Below are positions 18,426 through 26,753 of a stretch of DNA of 64,000 bases, in pieces; the first letter of the stretch is position 1; every line of letters starts with the position of its first letter. Origin of the DNA: an uncultured Porphyromonadaceae bacterium (GTDB taxonomy: Bacteria > Bacteroidota > Bacteroidia > Bacteroidales > Barnesiellaceae); the NCBI GenBank assembly GCA_900538555.1, contig UPYI01000013.1, positions 37,196 to 101,195 on the forward strand, given 5' to 3'. The translations under genes and the position numbers were made by a program. The notes under the pieces are model-generated. The model saw nothing but the letters and a program-made list of their open reading frames with translations, was not told the DNA's origin and did not search any database.

Positions 18426-19799
18426 ATGAAATTTATCTTGAAACAAACTGTATCTATTGAATGGGCGATTTTTGCCTTGGCGATTTTGTGCGCCGCATTC
18501 GGCTTGGCTGGGACTGAGGTGCTTGCCGCCGCGACGATTCCCGGACTTTCGGGCGGGAAATTAGTTACGGGCGAACCGCTTACTACGGATATTACCCGCC
18601 GCGAATCGCCCGAACTGTTGCGCAGCGAGGTCGATAAACGTATTGTCAAAATTCGTCCGATGGCGACTCCGGTCGATCAATTGTCGCGTTGGAGCGGTGC
18701 TCGCAAAGCCGGTTCTATGATTGTGGATTATTATTCGGTGGATGTGAAGCCGACGAAAACGACCCTGCTTACGGCTTATACCGAACCGGCTGCCGGCAGT
18801 GTATCGGCAACCCATCAACGGGCGAAACTCAATACTGCCAATAACGATATTTTCGAGGTGTCCGAAACGATACTGGTGCAAGGCGTGAAAGGTTATGATG
18901 CCGATAACAAGCCTTCGGCAGCCGATCTGGTATTGTATATCAGCAGCAAGGAAGAGGACGGGCAATTGAATGTCTATGCCATCAACGGTAAGAAAATCGG
19001 AACGGTGGAAAATTGTGTGCCTACGATCAAGGCGGGCGTGACGTTGATCCGAATGGGTCGGGCTGCGACCGAGCTGGATGTGCAGACTGCCCAGTTCGAA
19101 TCGCTTCCGATCAAAGCGCAGAACTATTGCCAGATTTTCAAAATGCAGATCGAACAGTCTACATTCCAGAAGATTGCGAACAAAGAGGTGGAATGGGATT
19201 TCTCCGACGAGGAAGAATCTGCGATTTACGATATGCGTCTGGGTATGGAAAAAACATTCATGTTCGGCGTGAAACGTTCGATCTACGATGCCCGGAAGAA
19301 AGAGAATGTGATGCTCACCGGCGGTATCTGGTGGCAGGCGGGCAAGCAGTACGATTTCGATCCGACGAAAGACCTGACGCAAAACGATATGATCGACATC
19401 ATGCAGCAGGCATTTACCGGCAATGGCGGTAACAAGCGGAAAGTGCTGATCGGCGGTTCGAAGTTTATCGGTCGTATCAACAAACTGGAAGTGACCAAGA
19501 TGGTGATGGCGAAAGACGATACGGTGAAATGGGGTATCGACTTCTCCGAAATCAAATCGAAATTCGGTAAGTTGTATGTGCTTTATTCCGAAGTGTTCGA
19601 TGATTGCGGCATGGAAGATTATGGTTTCATTTTCGATCCGGAATTCATCCAGAAGTGGTCGCATGTGCCTTTTGCCGCTCAGTCGCTCGATCTGAAAAAG
19701 GCTGGTATCCGAAATACCGATGCTTTGGTATTGACCGAAGCCAGTTGCTTGACCTTGCGTTATCCGGCTGCGCATATGCGCATTGTCCCGACGGCGTAG
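18426..19799 (+). CDS. Phage major capsid-like protein (SU10 / DUF5309 type) with hydrophobic N-terminus
   Basis: 457 residues. From about residue 50 on, the sequence resembles HK97-fold major capsid proteins of the SU10 group (formerly DUF5309): RIVKIRPMATPVDQLSRW near the start of the fold, SMIVDYYSVDVKPTKT, a middle part with NYCQIFKMQIEQS, an E-loop-like to A-domain stretch LGMEKTFMFGVKRS and TGGIWW, and IGGSKFIGRIN near the end. I recall this family from memory; a structure search would decide. Unusually, residues about 10-34 are a hydrophobic stretch (AIFALAILCAAFGLAG) ending in LAAA, like a signal peptide or membrane anchor, and no better internal start exists. A strong intrinsic terminator follows at 19820, before the remaining cassette genes. 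Confidence 0.7.
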   Translation: MKFILKQTVSIEWAIFALAILCAAFGLAGTEVLAAATIPGLSGGKLVTGEPLTTDITRRESPELLRSEVDKRIVKIRPMATPVDQLSRWSGARKAGSMIVDYYSVDVKPTKTTLLTAYTEPAAGSVSATHQRAKLNTANNDIFEVSETILVQGVKGYDADNKPSAADLVLYISSKEEDGQLNVYAINGKKIGTVENCVPTIKAGVTLIRMGRAATELDVQTAQFESLPIKAQNYCQIFKMQIEQSTFQKIANKEVEWDFSDEEESAIYDMRLGMEKTFMFGVKRSIYDARKKENVMLTGGIWWQAGKQYDFDPTKDLTQNDMIDIMQQAFTGNGGNKRKVLIGGSKFIGRINKLEVTKMVMAKDDTVKWGIDFSEIKSKFGKLYVLYSEVFDDCGMEDYGFIFDPEFIQKWSHVPFAAQSLDLKKAGIRNTDALVLTEASCLTLRYPAAHMRIVPTA

Positions 19800-19819
19800 C
19801 GTATTGATTTGAACCGGAG

Positions 19820-19856
19820 AGGAGGGCGGTCGGGAATGGGCTTCGCCCTCCTTTTT
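19820..19856 (+). terminator. Intrinsic terminator directly after the capsid-like gene
   Basis: AGGAGGGCG (19820-19828) pairs with CGCCCTCCT (19844-19852), followed by a T-run. It lies inside the cassette, so downstream genes should be transcribed less than the capsid gene. Confidence 0.85.
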
Positions 19857-19872
19857 ATTAAGATAGTTGATT

Positions 19873-20253
19873 ATGAGAATTTATCAAACGGGATTGGGAA
19901 ATTTGAGTACGGTAGTTTCGGTCGATGGCGTTCCGGTGCGGATTCACTTCGTGTCGTCCGACGGGCGTACCGGTTATTTCTCGACCGACGACCGGCGGGT
20001 ACAGCAGGCTTTGGAGCAGAGCCGCGGATATGGCAAACGTTTCGGATTCTTTCGTGATGCTCCTGAGGTGGAGCTGTCGGAACCGGAACGGAAAAAATTG
20101 ATGCCGATCCGTAAGATCACGGGCTGGCAGCAGGCGCGTGAATTTTTGCACCAGCCGCCTTATTCCATCGGTTACGACCGGCTGGATACGCCGTATGCCA
20201 TAGAGCGTGAGGCGGAAATGCAGGGAATCTATTTCCCGAAACTGAAAAAATGA
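19873..20253 (+). CDS. Small capsid-adjacent protein of unknown function
   Basis: 126 residues from the ATG at 19873; a TTG at 19867 is in frame but less likely. No signal peptide, membrane segment or catalytic motif. The first half looks like a small beta-fold (VVSVDGVPVRIHFVSSDGRTGYFS), the second half is helical (GWQQAREFLHQPPYSIGY ... EREAEMQGIYFPKLKK). The end resembles short C-terminal modules that I associate with proteins encoded next to major capsid genes in phages of Bacteroidetes, so it could be a head-decoration or completion protein. This rests mainly on position. It lies 7 bases before the fibre-like gene and likely forms an operon with it. Confidence 0.45.
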   Translation: MRIYQTGLGNLSTVVSVDGVPVRIHFVSSDGRTGYFSTDDRRVQQALEQSRGYGKRFGFFRDAPEVELSEPERKKLMPIRKITGWQQAREFLHQPPYSIGYDRLDTPYAIEREAEMQGIYFPKLKK

Positions 20254-20260
20254 AACGAGT

Positions 20261-21592
20261 ATGGAACATAAACATGAAAATAACCGCGCGGGCTATTTAG
20301 GATTTTTCGATTCGGTAGCGGCCGTAGAGAAAATCTATCCGGACGGCGGACAGCCCGGCGATTTCTTTACCAACGGCGAAACGGCGTCGATGTGGATGTG
20401 GAATCCCAAGACATTGGGTTGGACCAATATGCAGGGCGAGAGCAAATCTGTGTTGCAGGGAGTGATAACCGATCCCGAAACGTTCGTGCCGAATGTCAAG
20501 GAGGATGAGCCGGCATATTATCTGTATGTGGCACCGGGCGACGGAGAGTACAGTTTCCCGCAACTGAAAGATATATTCGGCGAGGTTGTGACTGTCTCGA
20601 CCGATTGCCATGCGTTGGTTTCGCTTTTCTGGACCGGACGTTATTGGGAAGCGTCGGTGACATCGTTGAACCTGAACCCGCTTTCGCAAGCGACTTATAC
20701 ATCGGTGAAATATTGTATCACGGATACCGATCAGGAAATACCGAAAATGCACTCTATGTTTGAGCCGGGGCCCCAGTGGCTGCCTCATATACTGACCGTT
20801 CCGAAAAACAGATTCCTGTGGATGACTACCGCCCGGTTCAATATGCGGGGCGAGCTGGTCGGCAGTTGGAGCCGTCCGATTTTGCTGACCGGACGCAAAG
20901 GCGATGCGGGGGCGGTTCTGCGCAATCGTGGAAACTGGAACGAGGAAGAGGTTTATGAGTGTAATGAGAAGTGGATAGATGTGGTGCGTTATGAACAGCA
21001 TTGTTATAAAGTCAAGGAGAATGGTGTTACGGCAATTGCCCCGCCGGATGCCACGTGCTGGGAACTGGCGGACGAATGTCTGTTTATAGCCGACATCCTT
21101 GACTTGCGGCCGGGGCAATCGATCACGATCAGCGACCGGGGGCGTATTATGGTCGGAGGCACTCAGAAATGCTGGTTGTTGATGAGCGGTAAGATCATGC
21201 ATATACCGTCGGGGATAGAGATGGACGATCGGGGGAATATCAAGATTCCGGATTCACGGGGTAACGGTACGTTCGAACTTTCGACGAACCATTATCCTTT
21301 CCGTTGGGTGACTTCGCAGAATGAGGAACTGGTGAAATTGGAGATGACCGATTCGGGTCCTTGTTTCTCGATCAATACGTATTATTCGGGATCGATTGAA
21401 CATGTGATGCTGAACCGTCAGGGATTGGTCATGCAATCGATATCCACAGACACCGGAGAGGTCACGGAGAACTTCTATTTCGGCAAGAAAGGAATGCGGT
21501 TGCCCTTGAAAGATGCTCCCGACGAGGAGTACGACATTTATGTCGATGAAAATAATTTCGTACGGTATTCACCTCAAAAACTCGATAACTGA
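20261..21592 (+). CDS. Phage fibre-like structural protein
   Basis: 443 residues. The N-terminal 45 residues (GYLGFFDSVAAVEKIYPDGG, then PGDFFTNGETASMWMWNP) form a small module I associate with tail-fibre or receptor-binding proteins of gut Bacteroidetes phages. In the middle is a short collagen-like GRKGDAG, followed by a Trp/Tyr-rich module (RGNWNEEEVYECNE, VRYEQHCYKVKENG, CWELADE) like carbohydrate-binding modules on fibres. The last part, from about 280 on, is beta-rich with repeated DRG turns (ISDRGRIMVGG, MDDRGNIKIPDSRGN). No enzyme motif. Its stop codon abuts the next gene: TGATG at 21590-21594. If the cassette makes a particle, this is the best candidate for a surface-binding part. 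Confidence 0.55.
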   Translation: MEHKHENNRAGYLGFFDSVAAVEKIYPDGGQPGDFFTNGETASMWMWNPKTLGWTNMQGESKSVLQGVITDPETFVPNVKEDEPAYYLYVAPGDGEYSFPQLKDIFGEVVTVSTDCHALVSLFWTGRYWEASVTSLNLNPLSQATYTSVKYCITDTDQEIPKMHSMFEPGPQWLPHILTVPKNRFLWMTTARFNMRGELVGSWSRPILLTGRKGDAGAVLRNRGNWNEEEVYECNEKWIDVVRYEQHCYKVKENGVTAIAPPDATCWELADECLFIADILDLRPGQSITISDRGRIMVGGTQKCWLLMSGKIMHIPSGIEMDDRGNIKIPDSRGNGTFELSTNHYPFRWVTSQNEELVKLEMTDSGPCFSINTYYSGSIEHVMLNRQGLVMQSISTDTGEVTENFYFGKKGMRLPLKDAPDEEYDIYVDENNFVRYSPQKLDN

Positions 21593-22218
21593 TGATTTAT
21601 TCCGTGTCACAATTGGTCGAGCGCGTAAAACTCGATATGGAAGAGCTTACCCCCGAATGGGACTTTGATTACGATCGGAAGAATGGGGTGGAAATATCCC
21701 GTTACATACGTCCGAAACTGGTCGATGCCCTGCGCCGGATATGGCTTTCGGCTCCGGCGGCGTGGCTTCCGGTAAAAGAGATTGCCGGTAGTCTTGAAGC
21801 GATCCGACGATCCGACGGCAGCGGCAGGGTAGTCCTGCCCGATGGCATATTACGGATTGTGGAGTTTGCTATGGAGGGGTGGAAGCGTCCGGTTGTAAAG
21901 TTCATCGGGACGGAGCATCCGATGTACGAATTGCAGTTCAACCGGTATAGCCGTGGCGGAGCTTCCAAGCCCGTGTGCGTGTTGAGTACGGACGGTAGCG
22001 GACACCCGATACTTGATTATTTTTCTTTGCCGGCTTCGGTCAGGACGCATCGGATTGCCTGTGCCAAAGTGGTGGAAGAACCCGATGAGAATGCCGACAG
22101 CTATGAGATTCATCCTGCCTTGACCGATCGCGTGGTGAGCTTGTGCGCCTCTATGGTGTACGATATACTGGGCAATACGGCAATGGCTGCGGTGATGCAG
22201 AAACGATGTGCCGACTGA
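21592..22218 (+). CDS. Phage neck/connector-like protein
   Basis: 208 residues, starting on the last base of the previous stop codon (TGATG), so translation is probably coupled. The N-terminus is helical (SVSQLVERVKLDMEEL ... IRPKLVDALRRIWLSAPAAW). The centre has VVLPDGILRIVEFAMEGWKR, HPMYELQFNRYSRGGASK and PVCVLS. This pattern of a helical start, a short beta-part and the block GW-RPV ... Y ... NxYxRGG ... KPVCVLS is one I associate with neck, ring or head-tail adaptor proteins of crAss-like and related gut phages. It is a recollection, not a search result. No portal, terminase or protease gene lies nearby. It closes the five-gene cassette; an imperfect hairpin at 22277 follows. Confidence 0.5.
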   Translation: MIYSVSQLVERVKLDMEELTPEWDFDYDRKNGVEISRYIRPKLVDALRRIWLSAPAAWLPVKEIAGSLEAIRRSDGSGRVVLPDGILRIVEFAMEGWKRPVVKFIGTEHPMYELQFNRYSRGGASKPVCVLSTDGSGHPILDYFSLPASVRTHRIACAKVVEEPDENADSYEIHPALTDRVVSLCASMVYDILGNTAMAAVMQKRCAD

Positions 22219-22592
22219 TCCGTATCGGGACTATGTCGGGATATGTATGAGCCGGTCACGGAATGCCCGTATTTATGGGGGTGCAGTCCAAAACGTAAGT
22301 TTTGATGCACTCCCTTTCGGCATGTCGAGATTGCGGATACCCCGACGACGCATAGAAAACGGATATAATCAGATAGGACTAAATGTAAAGAATATCAACG
22401 TTTTCGATAAGTCGGGAGCAGAGCCGAACAAGGTTCGGGCTATGCCGAGCGAAGAAAAGGTGCATGGATATGAACAATTTAATGAAACCCAACGGGCGCT
22501 CGTGTTCACTTTTTCACCAGCACAGGATGGTGTGATGTGAAGCTGTTTAAAAGTGTAGAAAACTCTACGGTTTTGGAGTTCTTTAAAAATCT
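22219..22592. other. Intergenic region after the capsid cassette
   Basis: 374 bases between convergent genes. It holds the hairpin at 22277 and nothing else that I can support. An open frame from 22208 to 22540 has no ribosome binding site, crosses the hairpin and resembles nothing known. Confidence 0.5.
22277..22316 (+). terminator. Imperfect hairpin, terminator-like
   Basis: GGGGGTGCA ... CCAAAAC pairs imperfectly with GTTTTGATGCACTCCC, then TTT. It shares the core with the hairpins at 9981 and 15591. Confidence 0.55.
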
Positions 22593-24629
22593 CTACTTGA
22601 ATGGAAGGACAATTTTCGAGACGACACCGTTATGCACTCTGATGTATATACCAGAAGATAAGGTATTAACATCATCTGTTACTTTCCGTCCGTGCAAGTC
22701 ATATATAGCATCATCGGAGATGTCATTAACTCTGACTGCTTCTATGCCAGTGATATCTGAGGCTGTAACTTTCTTGCCTTGCCCCATTGGTATCCATATA
22801 TCTCCGTATGGATTGCGCATGCTTAGGCACAAGACGTACTCACCGGCGTGGGAAGTGCTTTCCTCTTTCCAAGTCCACTTATTGACTTTCAGTTCAAAGT
22901 CAATTGTCTCTTCTGGTCCGAAAGTTGCATTAACCCATGGAGACCATCCCTTTACTATCCCATCCTGTATAAGCTCGATACGCACGGGACGCTCAATATT
23001 ACGGGATAGGGAACTGCGTATGGTGGCATGAAATGCAATTGATGAGTTTAGGTCAAGTTTATCCGGAATGTCTGCCCCCTCTATTTCAGGAGGACATATG
23101 GACTCGATAAACCGGATATCGGAGCCGTTGTTTTCCACCAAAGCGCAGTATCGTGTAGAAATAGGCATAAGGATGCCGTGCCCCCAACCTGAATGGCTGA
23201 TATAGAAATCATTTTTGAGAGAATAGAGACCGTCGGGCAGTCCGTCAGGGACAATCTTTATATCACTGTCAAAACTGTCGTAAATTCCAAAATCAGATGT
23301 AAGTTCTACAATGTTGGATGGGACCGTCGTTCCGTCGTAAAAGGATGTGAATATAGTTGCAAATTTTGAACCGGCAGGAATTACAAACGGACCGTAATTA
23401 TCGCATGCACCCGTCATCTTGAAATTGTCGCCGGGATGAAGGATATGTGGTACATCGTCTCTAAATCCTGTTGCAGGATTTACATAATATGAATCTAACC
23501 ATACGGTATAAATGGGTGTTCCGGGGTTTTCCGGAGAACGTGGATGAATATTCAACAAGGCGCTCTGCCCCCCGTTATAGCCGGTTGCCCATGGCTCATC
23601 CTCTACAACCGGATTGAGAAAGTCAATGGCAAAGTACCCGTCGGCATTGCCATCCCAGCCCCAGTTGAAATGGAACAATCCTTCGCCGTCATAGCCGTCA
23701 CATACAAATGCATGGGCGGATGATATGGAGAAGCCACTATACAATATCGGGCCATAGTTCTTCAATGCATCGTAGAGCAGCTGTGACCAGTCTCGGAGTG
23801 TGAACCAGCTACGGCGCATATATCTGATATCGTCGCTGTAATCCCAATATTTCAGCAGGGACTGAGTGGCATCGTTGATATCGGTACCGGAAGCTGTCGG
23901 AAAATAGTTCATACGTACACTTCCCCCCACACCACGTAGCAGATGGGCTACGGCTTGTCTCTGCTTTTCGGTAGCGGTTGGCGCGGAATAGTCATCAAGC
24001 ATATTTCCCCAATCAAGCGTGTATTGAGAGAAGTCGGTATGGATATTTGTCCCTATTTTTCCCGCGCGGTATTCCAACTCTCCGTTACCTTGCGGAGGCC
24101 AGTTGTGATATTTCATCACTTGCGCCATAGCAGTAGCCACACATCCCGAAAGACACCTTTCTCCGCCGTATTCGGGACATTCCAGATTGAACGGTTCTCC
24201 CTGTCCCCATGAAGTCGTGCAGAGGGGAGCTATGGCCTCACCCACAGAAAGAGTGCCGGTTACTGCATTTCCGCCGGCAGTGCCTTCCGAAACTCGTCGG
24301 CTCATATATTGCAACCACTCGCGGAAGCCTGTCGGAAGATTACCGGTTGAGTCATACATTCTGCCGTCGCCATAACCCAGCAATACGGGAAAAGCATCAT
24401 CGGCAGGTGTAACGACAAAACCATTTTTAGAATCAAAAAGATAAACAGTATTGTTACCGCAACTGTCTGTTATAATTTCAGCAATTTTGTAGTGTGGAGT
24501 TTGGATCTGTCCTCTAATTAGGGAAGGCTTCCGGCTTTGCAATCTATTCAGTGCTGCCTCCGGGGTAACAGGAGCAGCCAAAACCGGGATTGTATACAAT
24601 AAGAGCAAAAGTATATATGTATATTTCAT
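22593..24629 (-). CDS. Secreted C10-family cysteine peptidase (streptopain-like)
   Basis: 678 residues from the ATG at 24629, chosen because MKYTYILLLLLYTIPVLA is a clean signal peptide with AAAAGG before it; an upstream in-frame ATG at 24668 would put 13 polar residues in front. An inhibitory propeptide-like region (PEAALNRLQSRKPS, then YKIAEI, YLFDSKNGFVVTPADDAFPVLLGYG) precedes the catalytic domain. The catalytic Cys is Cys163 in SGCVATAMAQVMKYH and the His is His306 in SAHAFVCDGYDGEG. Long beta-domains follow. The last 50 residues (IYDLHGRKVTD ... SSGIYIRVHNG) look like a type IX sorting tail, so it is likely exported to the surface. C10 enzymes include SpeB and the Bacteroides fragilis Bfp proteases. 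A TAAATTTG box at 24759-24766 is a likely -7 element. Confidence 0.88.
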   Translation of the reverse strand: MKYTYILLLLLYTIPVLAAPVTPEAALNRLQSRKPSLIRGQIQTPHYKIAEIITDSCGNNTVYLFDSKNGFVVTPADDAFPVLLGYGDGRMYDSTGNLPTGFREWLQYMSRRVSEGTAGGNAVTGTLSVGEAIAPLCTTSWGQGEPFNLECPEYGGERCLSGCVATAMAQVMKYHNWPPQGNGELEYRAGKIGTNIHTDFSQYTLDWGNMLDDYSAPTATEKQRQAVAHLLRGVGGSVRMNYFPTASGTDINDATQSLLKYWDYSDDIRYMRRSWFTLRDWSQLLYDALKNYGPILYSGFSISSAHAFVCDGYDGEGLFHFNWGWDGNADGYFAIDFLNPVVEDEPWATGYNGGQSALLNIHPRSPENPGTPIYTVWLDSYYVNPATGFRDDVPHILHPGDNFKMTGACDNYGPFVIPAGSKFATIFTSFYDGTTVPSNIVELTSDFGIYDSFDSDIKIVPDGLPDGLYSLKNDFYISHSGWGHGILMPISTRYCALVENNGSDIRFIESICPPEIEGADIPDKLDLNSSIAFHATIRSSLSRNIERPVRIELIQDGIVKGWSPWVNATFGPEETIDFELKVNKWTWKEESTSHAGEYVLCLSMRNPYGDIWIPMGQGKKVTASDITGIEAVRVNDISDDAIYDLHGRKVTDDVNTLSSGIYIRVHNGVVSKIVLPFK

Positions 24630-24758
24630 AACCTTTTGATTGTTCGATTTTCCAAATGCCATTTTCATGTCATAAGTTGATGCAAAAAACGCCTTGTCCT
24701 TTATTGATTAGCGGTCAATCGGACTGTCACATCTGATGGACTGTGCTGTATCTCCTTA

Positions 24759-24766
24759 CAAATTTA
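24759..24766 (-). promoter_or_regulatory. Probable -7 box for the C10 peptidase gene
   Basis: Minus-strand TAAATTTG matches TAnnTTTG exactly, about 130 bases upstream of the chosen start. No well-spaced -33 TTTG. Confidence 0.4.
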
Positions 24767-24950
24767 ATGGTTTTTTCTTAATACTCTGTGATTCAAAGCC
24801 TCAAATCTATGGGGACAATGAGAAAAAGAATCGAGTTAAATGCCTCCTTAAAATTCTAACCCCCCTTTATTCTATTTCCTCTAATTATCTCGATAAGTAC
24901 ATTGTTAGTAACTTAAACTATAATTAACTGTTGATATACAAATGATTAAG

Positions 24951-24981
24951 CACCACACATCGAGGTGGGCGATGTGTGGTG
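24951..24981. repeat. Perfect 12-bp inverted repeat
   Basis: CACCACACATCG and CGATGTGTGGTG around the loop AGGTGGG. No T-run follows on either side, so an operator or other structured site is as likely as a terminator. Confidence 0.6.
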
Positions 24982-25140
24982 TTGAGTATGGGAACAAAAT
25001 GAGTTCGTTCGCGTAAACGGTTTAACCCGAATCCCGATAGCAATTCAGTCGGTTGGACCGTATGATACATCGCCCTGTATTACAACTTTTTTCAGACTCC
25101 CCGACAAGGATTTCAAAAAGTATTAAAATTGTGACAGGGA

Positions 25141-25171
25141 TTTGTTTTTCGGTGCAATACTCGTATTTTTG
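25141..25171 (+). promoter_or_regulatory. Canonical Bacteroidetes promoter of the DUF1573-meaB operon
   Basis: TTTG (25141-25144), 19 bases, then TATTTTTG (25164-25171): both elements of the Bacteroidetes primary-sigma consensus with the standard spacing. The start codon is 37 bases downstream. Confidence 0.75.
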
Positions 25172-25208
25172 TATGAGGAATCCTCCGGATCGGTGTCCGC
25201 AGGAAATT

Positions 25209-25619
25209 ATGGAACGAATGAGAACTTGCCGCTTTACATATACGATACTGTTCCTGCTCTTTTCGCTGCTCGGTTTGTCGGCGCGAAATACGGCACGCAT
25301 CGAGTTTGCAGAAACCGAACACGATTGGGGCAACATATCGGAACAGGAAGAGGTAGTGACCTGCGATTTCGTTTTTACCAATACGGGCGATGCTCCGCTG
25401 GTGATTTTGTCGGCGACGGCAAATTGCGGTTGCACGGCAGCCGAATATACACAGGCACCGGTTGCCCCCGGCGGGCAGGGTACGATTCGGGTGGAGTTCT
25501 ATCCGCTCGGTAAATCGGGCGAGTTTCTGAAACGGGTCAAGGTAAAGACGAATGTGCCGGGCAAGATGCGGAATGTCATGCTTTCGGTACGAGGCGTTGT
25601 GATTCCGTCACTCAAATGA
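25209..25619 (+). CDS. DUF1573 domain protein, single domain, secreted
   Basis: 136 residues from the ATG at 25209, chosen because it gives a proper signal peptide (RFTYTILFLLFSLLGLSA) and has AGGA upstream; the frame continues further upstream without cause. The mature part is one DUF1573 module, an immunoglobulin-like fold related to the ASH/HYDIN group: EHDWGNISEQEEVVTCDF, FTNTGDAPLVI, the Cys pair in ANCGCTAAEY, and FYPLGKSGEF. Function of the family is unknown; the fold suggests protein binding in the periplasm or at the surface. It is followed after 33 bases by a second, longer DUF1573 gene and then meaB. Confidence 0.85.
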   Translation: MERMRTCRFTYTILFLLFSLLGLSARNTARIEFAETEHDWGNISEQEEVVTCDFVFTNTGDAPLVILSATANCGCTAAEYTQAPVAPGGQGTIRVEFYPLGKSGEFLKRVKVKTNVPGKMRNVMLSVRGVVIPSLK

Positions 25620-25652
25620 ATAATTGGATAAAAGACGCGAAAATAGAATAGG

Positions 25653-26732
25653 ATGAAAAGAATATTGTGTGCATTAAGCTGTATATCGTTGTATGTTTCG
25701 GCTTTGATGGCAGGAGCGGTTATTACATTCGACGAACCTAAATACGATTTCGGAACGATTCAGGAAGATGGGGGATCGGTTTCGCACGATTTCCGTTTTA
25801 CGAACACCGGATCGGAAGCACTGGTCGTTGTGGATGTACGTACGACTTGCGGTTGTACAGTGCCCCAGTATCCGCACGAACCGATCGCTCCCGGACAGGA
25901 AGGATTTATAAAGGTGACGTATAATCCGAAGGGTCGTCCCGGAAAATTTTCGAAGGGTATATATGTCACCACCAATACCGTTCCCGATAAAGCGGTGTTG
26001 CGTATATCGGGCATGGTCGATTCGGAGGATGCCGCCGAGTCGGTGGTGTATGCCTATAATATCGGCGATTTGAAATTGAGAACTCTCTCCGCATCGTTTT
26101 TCCAGACACCGAAAGGGGCAGACCGTACTTACCGGATCGAGGTTCTGAACGGTTCGGATAAGCCGATGACTCCCTCTGTGGGGAATTGTCCGGCATACAT
26201 TTCGGCAGAATTTGTTCCGGCGACCTTGCCGGCAGGAGGCAAAGGCGAATTGGTGGTTGTCTACCATCCCGATCTGGCTTCGGACTGGGGGCTTATAAAA
26301 GACGAACTGCGGATCGATCTGGGTGACGGTCATTTTGCCGATACGTTCAATACCATTACCGTATCTGCCAATGTGGTGGAAAATTTCCGATTGCTGTCGG
26401 CAGAGGAACTGGCGAATGCACCCGAGATCGTTGTGTCGCCCAATGTGCTCGATTTCGGGATTATGCGCGACAACCGCAAGGTGAAACAGACCGTACAGAT
26501 CGAGAACCGGGGCAAGTCGCCTTTGATTATCCGGAAAATCGGGAATTCGAACAAATTGATTTCGGTAAAGGCGAAATCTATGACCGTCAAGCCGGGAAAA
26601 ACGACGGAACTGGAAATAGAGATAAATCCCGAACTGGCTCGGGCAAGCCTGCTCAACAGTCGGGTAGTCATTATCAGCAATTCGCCGAAAAACAGTAATA
26701 CATCGGTACGGGTGCTGGGAAAAATAGAGTAG
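25653..26732 (+). CDS. DUF1573 domain protein, multi-domain, secreted
   Basis: 359 residues. Signal peptide about 1-20 (RILCALSCISLYVSALMAG). The first DUF1573 module (YDFGTIQEDGGSVSHDF, FTNTGSEALVVVD, TTCGCTVPQY, YNPKGRPGKFSKG) is very like the preceding gene's product, which suggests duplication. A middle beta-domain (about 135-240) and a second module near the end (LDFGIMRDNRKVKQTVQIEN, GKSPLIIRKI) follow; the latter lacks the Cys pair. A structural or binding role outside the cytoplasm is likely, but no partner can be named. It precedes meaB by 21 bases in the same operon. Confidence 0.85.
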   Translation: MKRILCALSCISLYVSALMAGAVITFDEPKYDFGTIQEDGGSVSHDFRFTNTGSEALVVVDVRTTCGCTVPQYPHEPIAPGQEGFIKVTYNPKGRPGKFSKGIYVTTNTVPDKAVLRISGMVDSEDAAESVVYAYNIGDLKLRTLSASFFQTPKGADRTYRIEVLNGSDKPMTPSVGNCPAYISAEFVPATLPAGGKGELVVVYHPDLASDWGLIKDELRIDLGDGHFADTFNTITVSANVVENFRLLSAEELANAPEIVVSPNVLDFGIMRDNRKVKQTVQIENRGKSPLIIRKIGNSNKLISVKAKSMTVKPGKTTELEIEINPELARASLLNSRVVIISNSPKNSNTSVRVLGKIE

Positions 26733-26753
26733 TAAGCGATAAACAAGAATACC

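Larger units (their letters stand above)
24630..25208. other. Divergent intergenic region with a perfect inverted repeat
   Basis: About 580 bases, AT-rich in the left two thirds. It contains the peptidase -7 box (24759), a 12-bp perfect inverted repeat (24951-24981) and the DUF1573 promoter (25141-25171). A 63-codon open frame at 24736-24927 has biased AT-rich codons and no ribosome binding site, so I do not call it a gene. Confidence 0.5.

Noticed and set aside
22208..22540. 110-codon open frame after the neck-like gene
   Set aside because: Crosses a hairpin, overlaps the previous gene's end and has no ribosome binding site or similarity.
17310..22592. Prophage boundaries (att repeats, tRNA site, integrase)
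   Set aside because: I looked on both sides of the capsid cassette and saw no tRNA, integrase or convincing flanking direct repeat.
24736..24927. 63-codon open frame in the AT-rich gap
   Set aside because: No ribosome binding site and low-complexity AT-driven composition.
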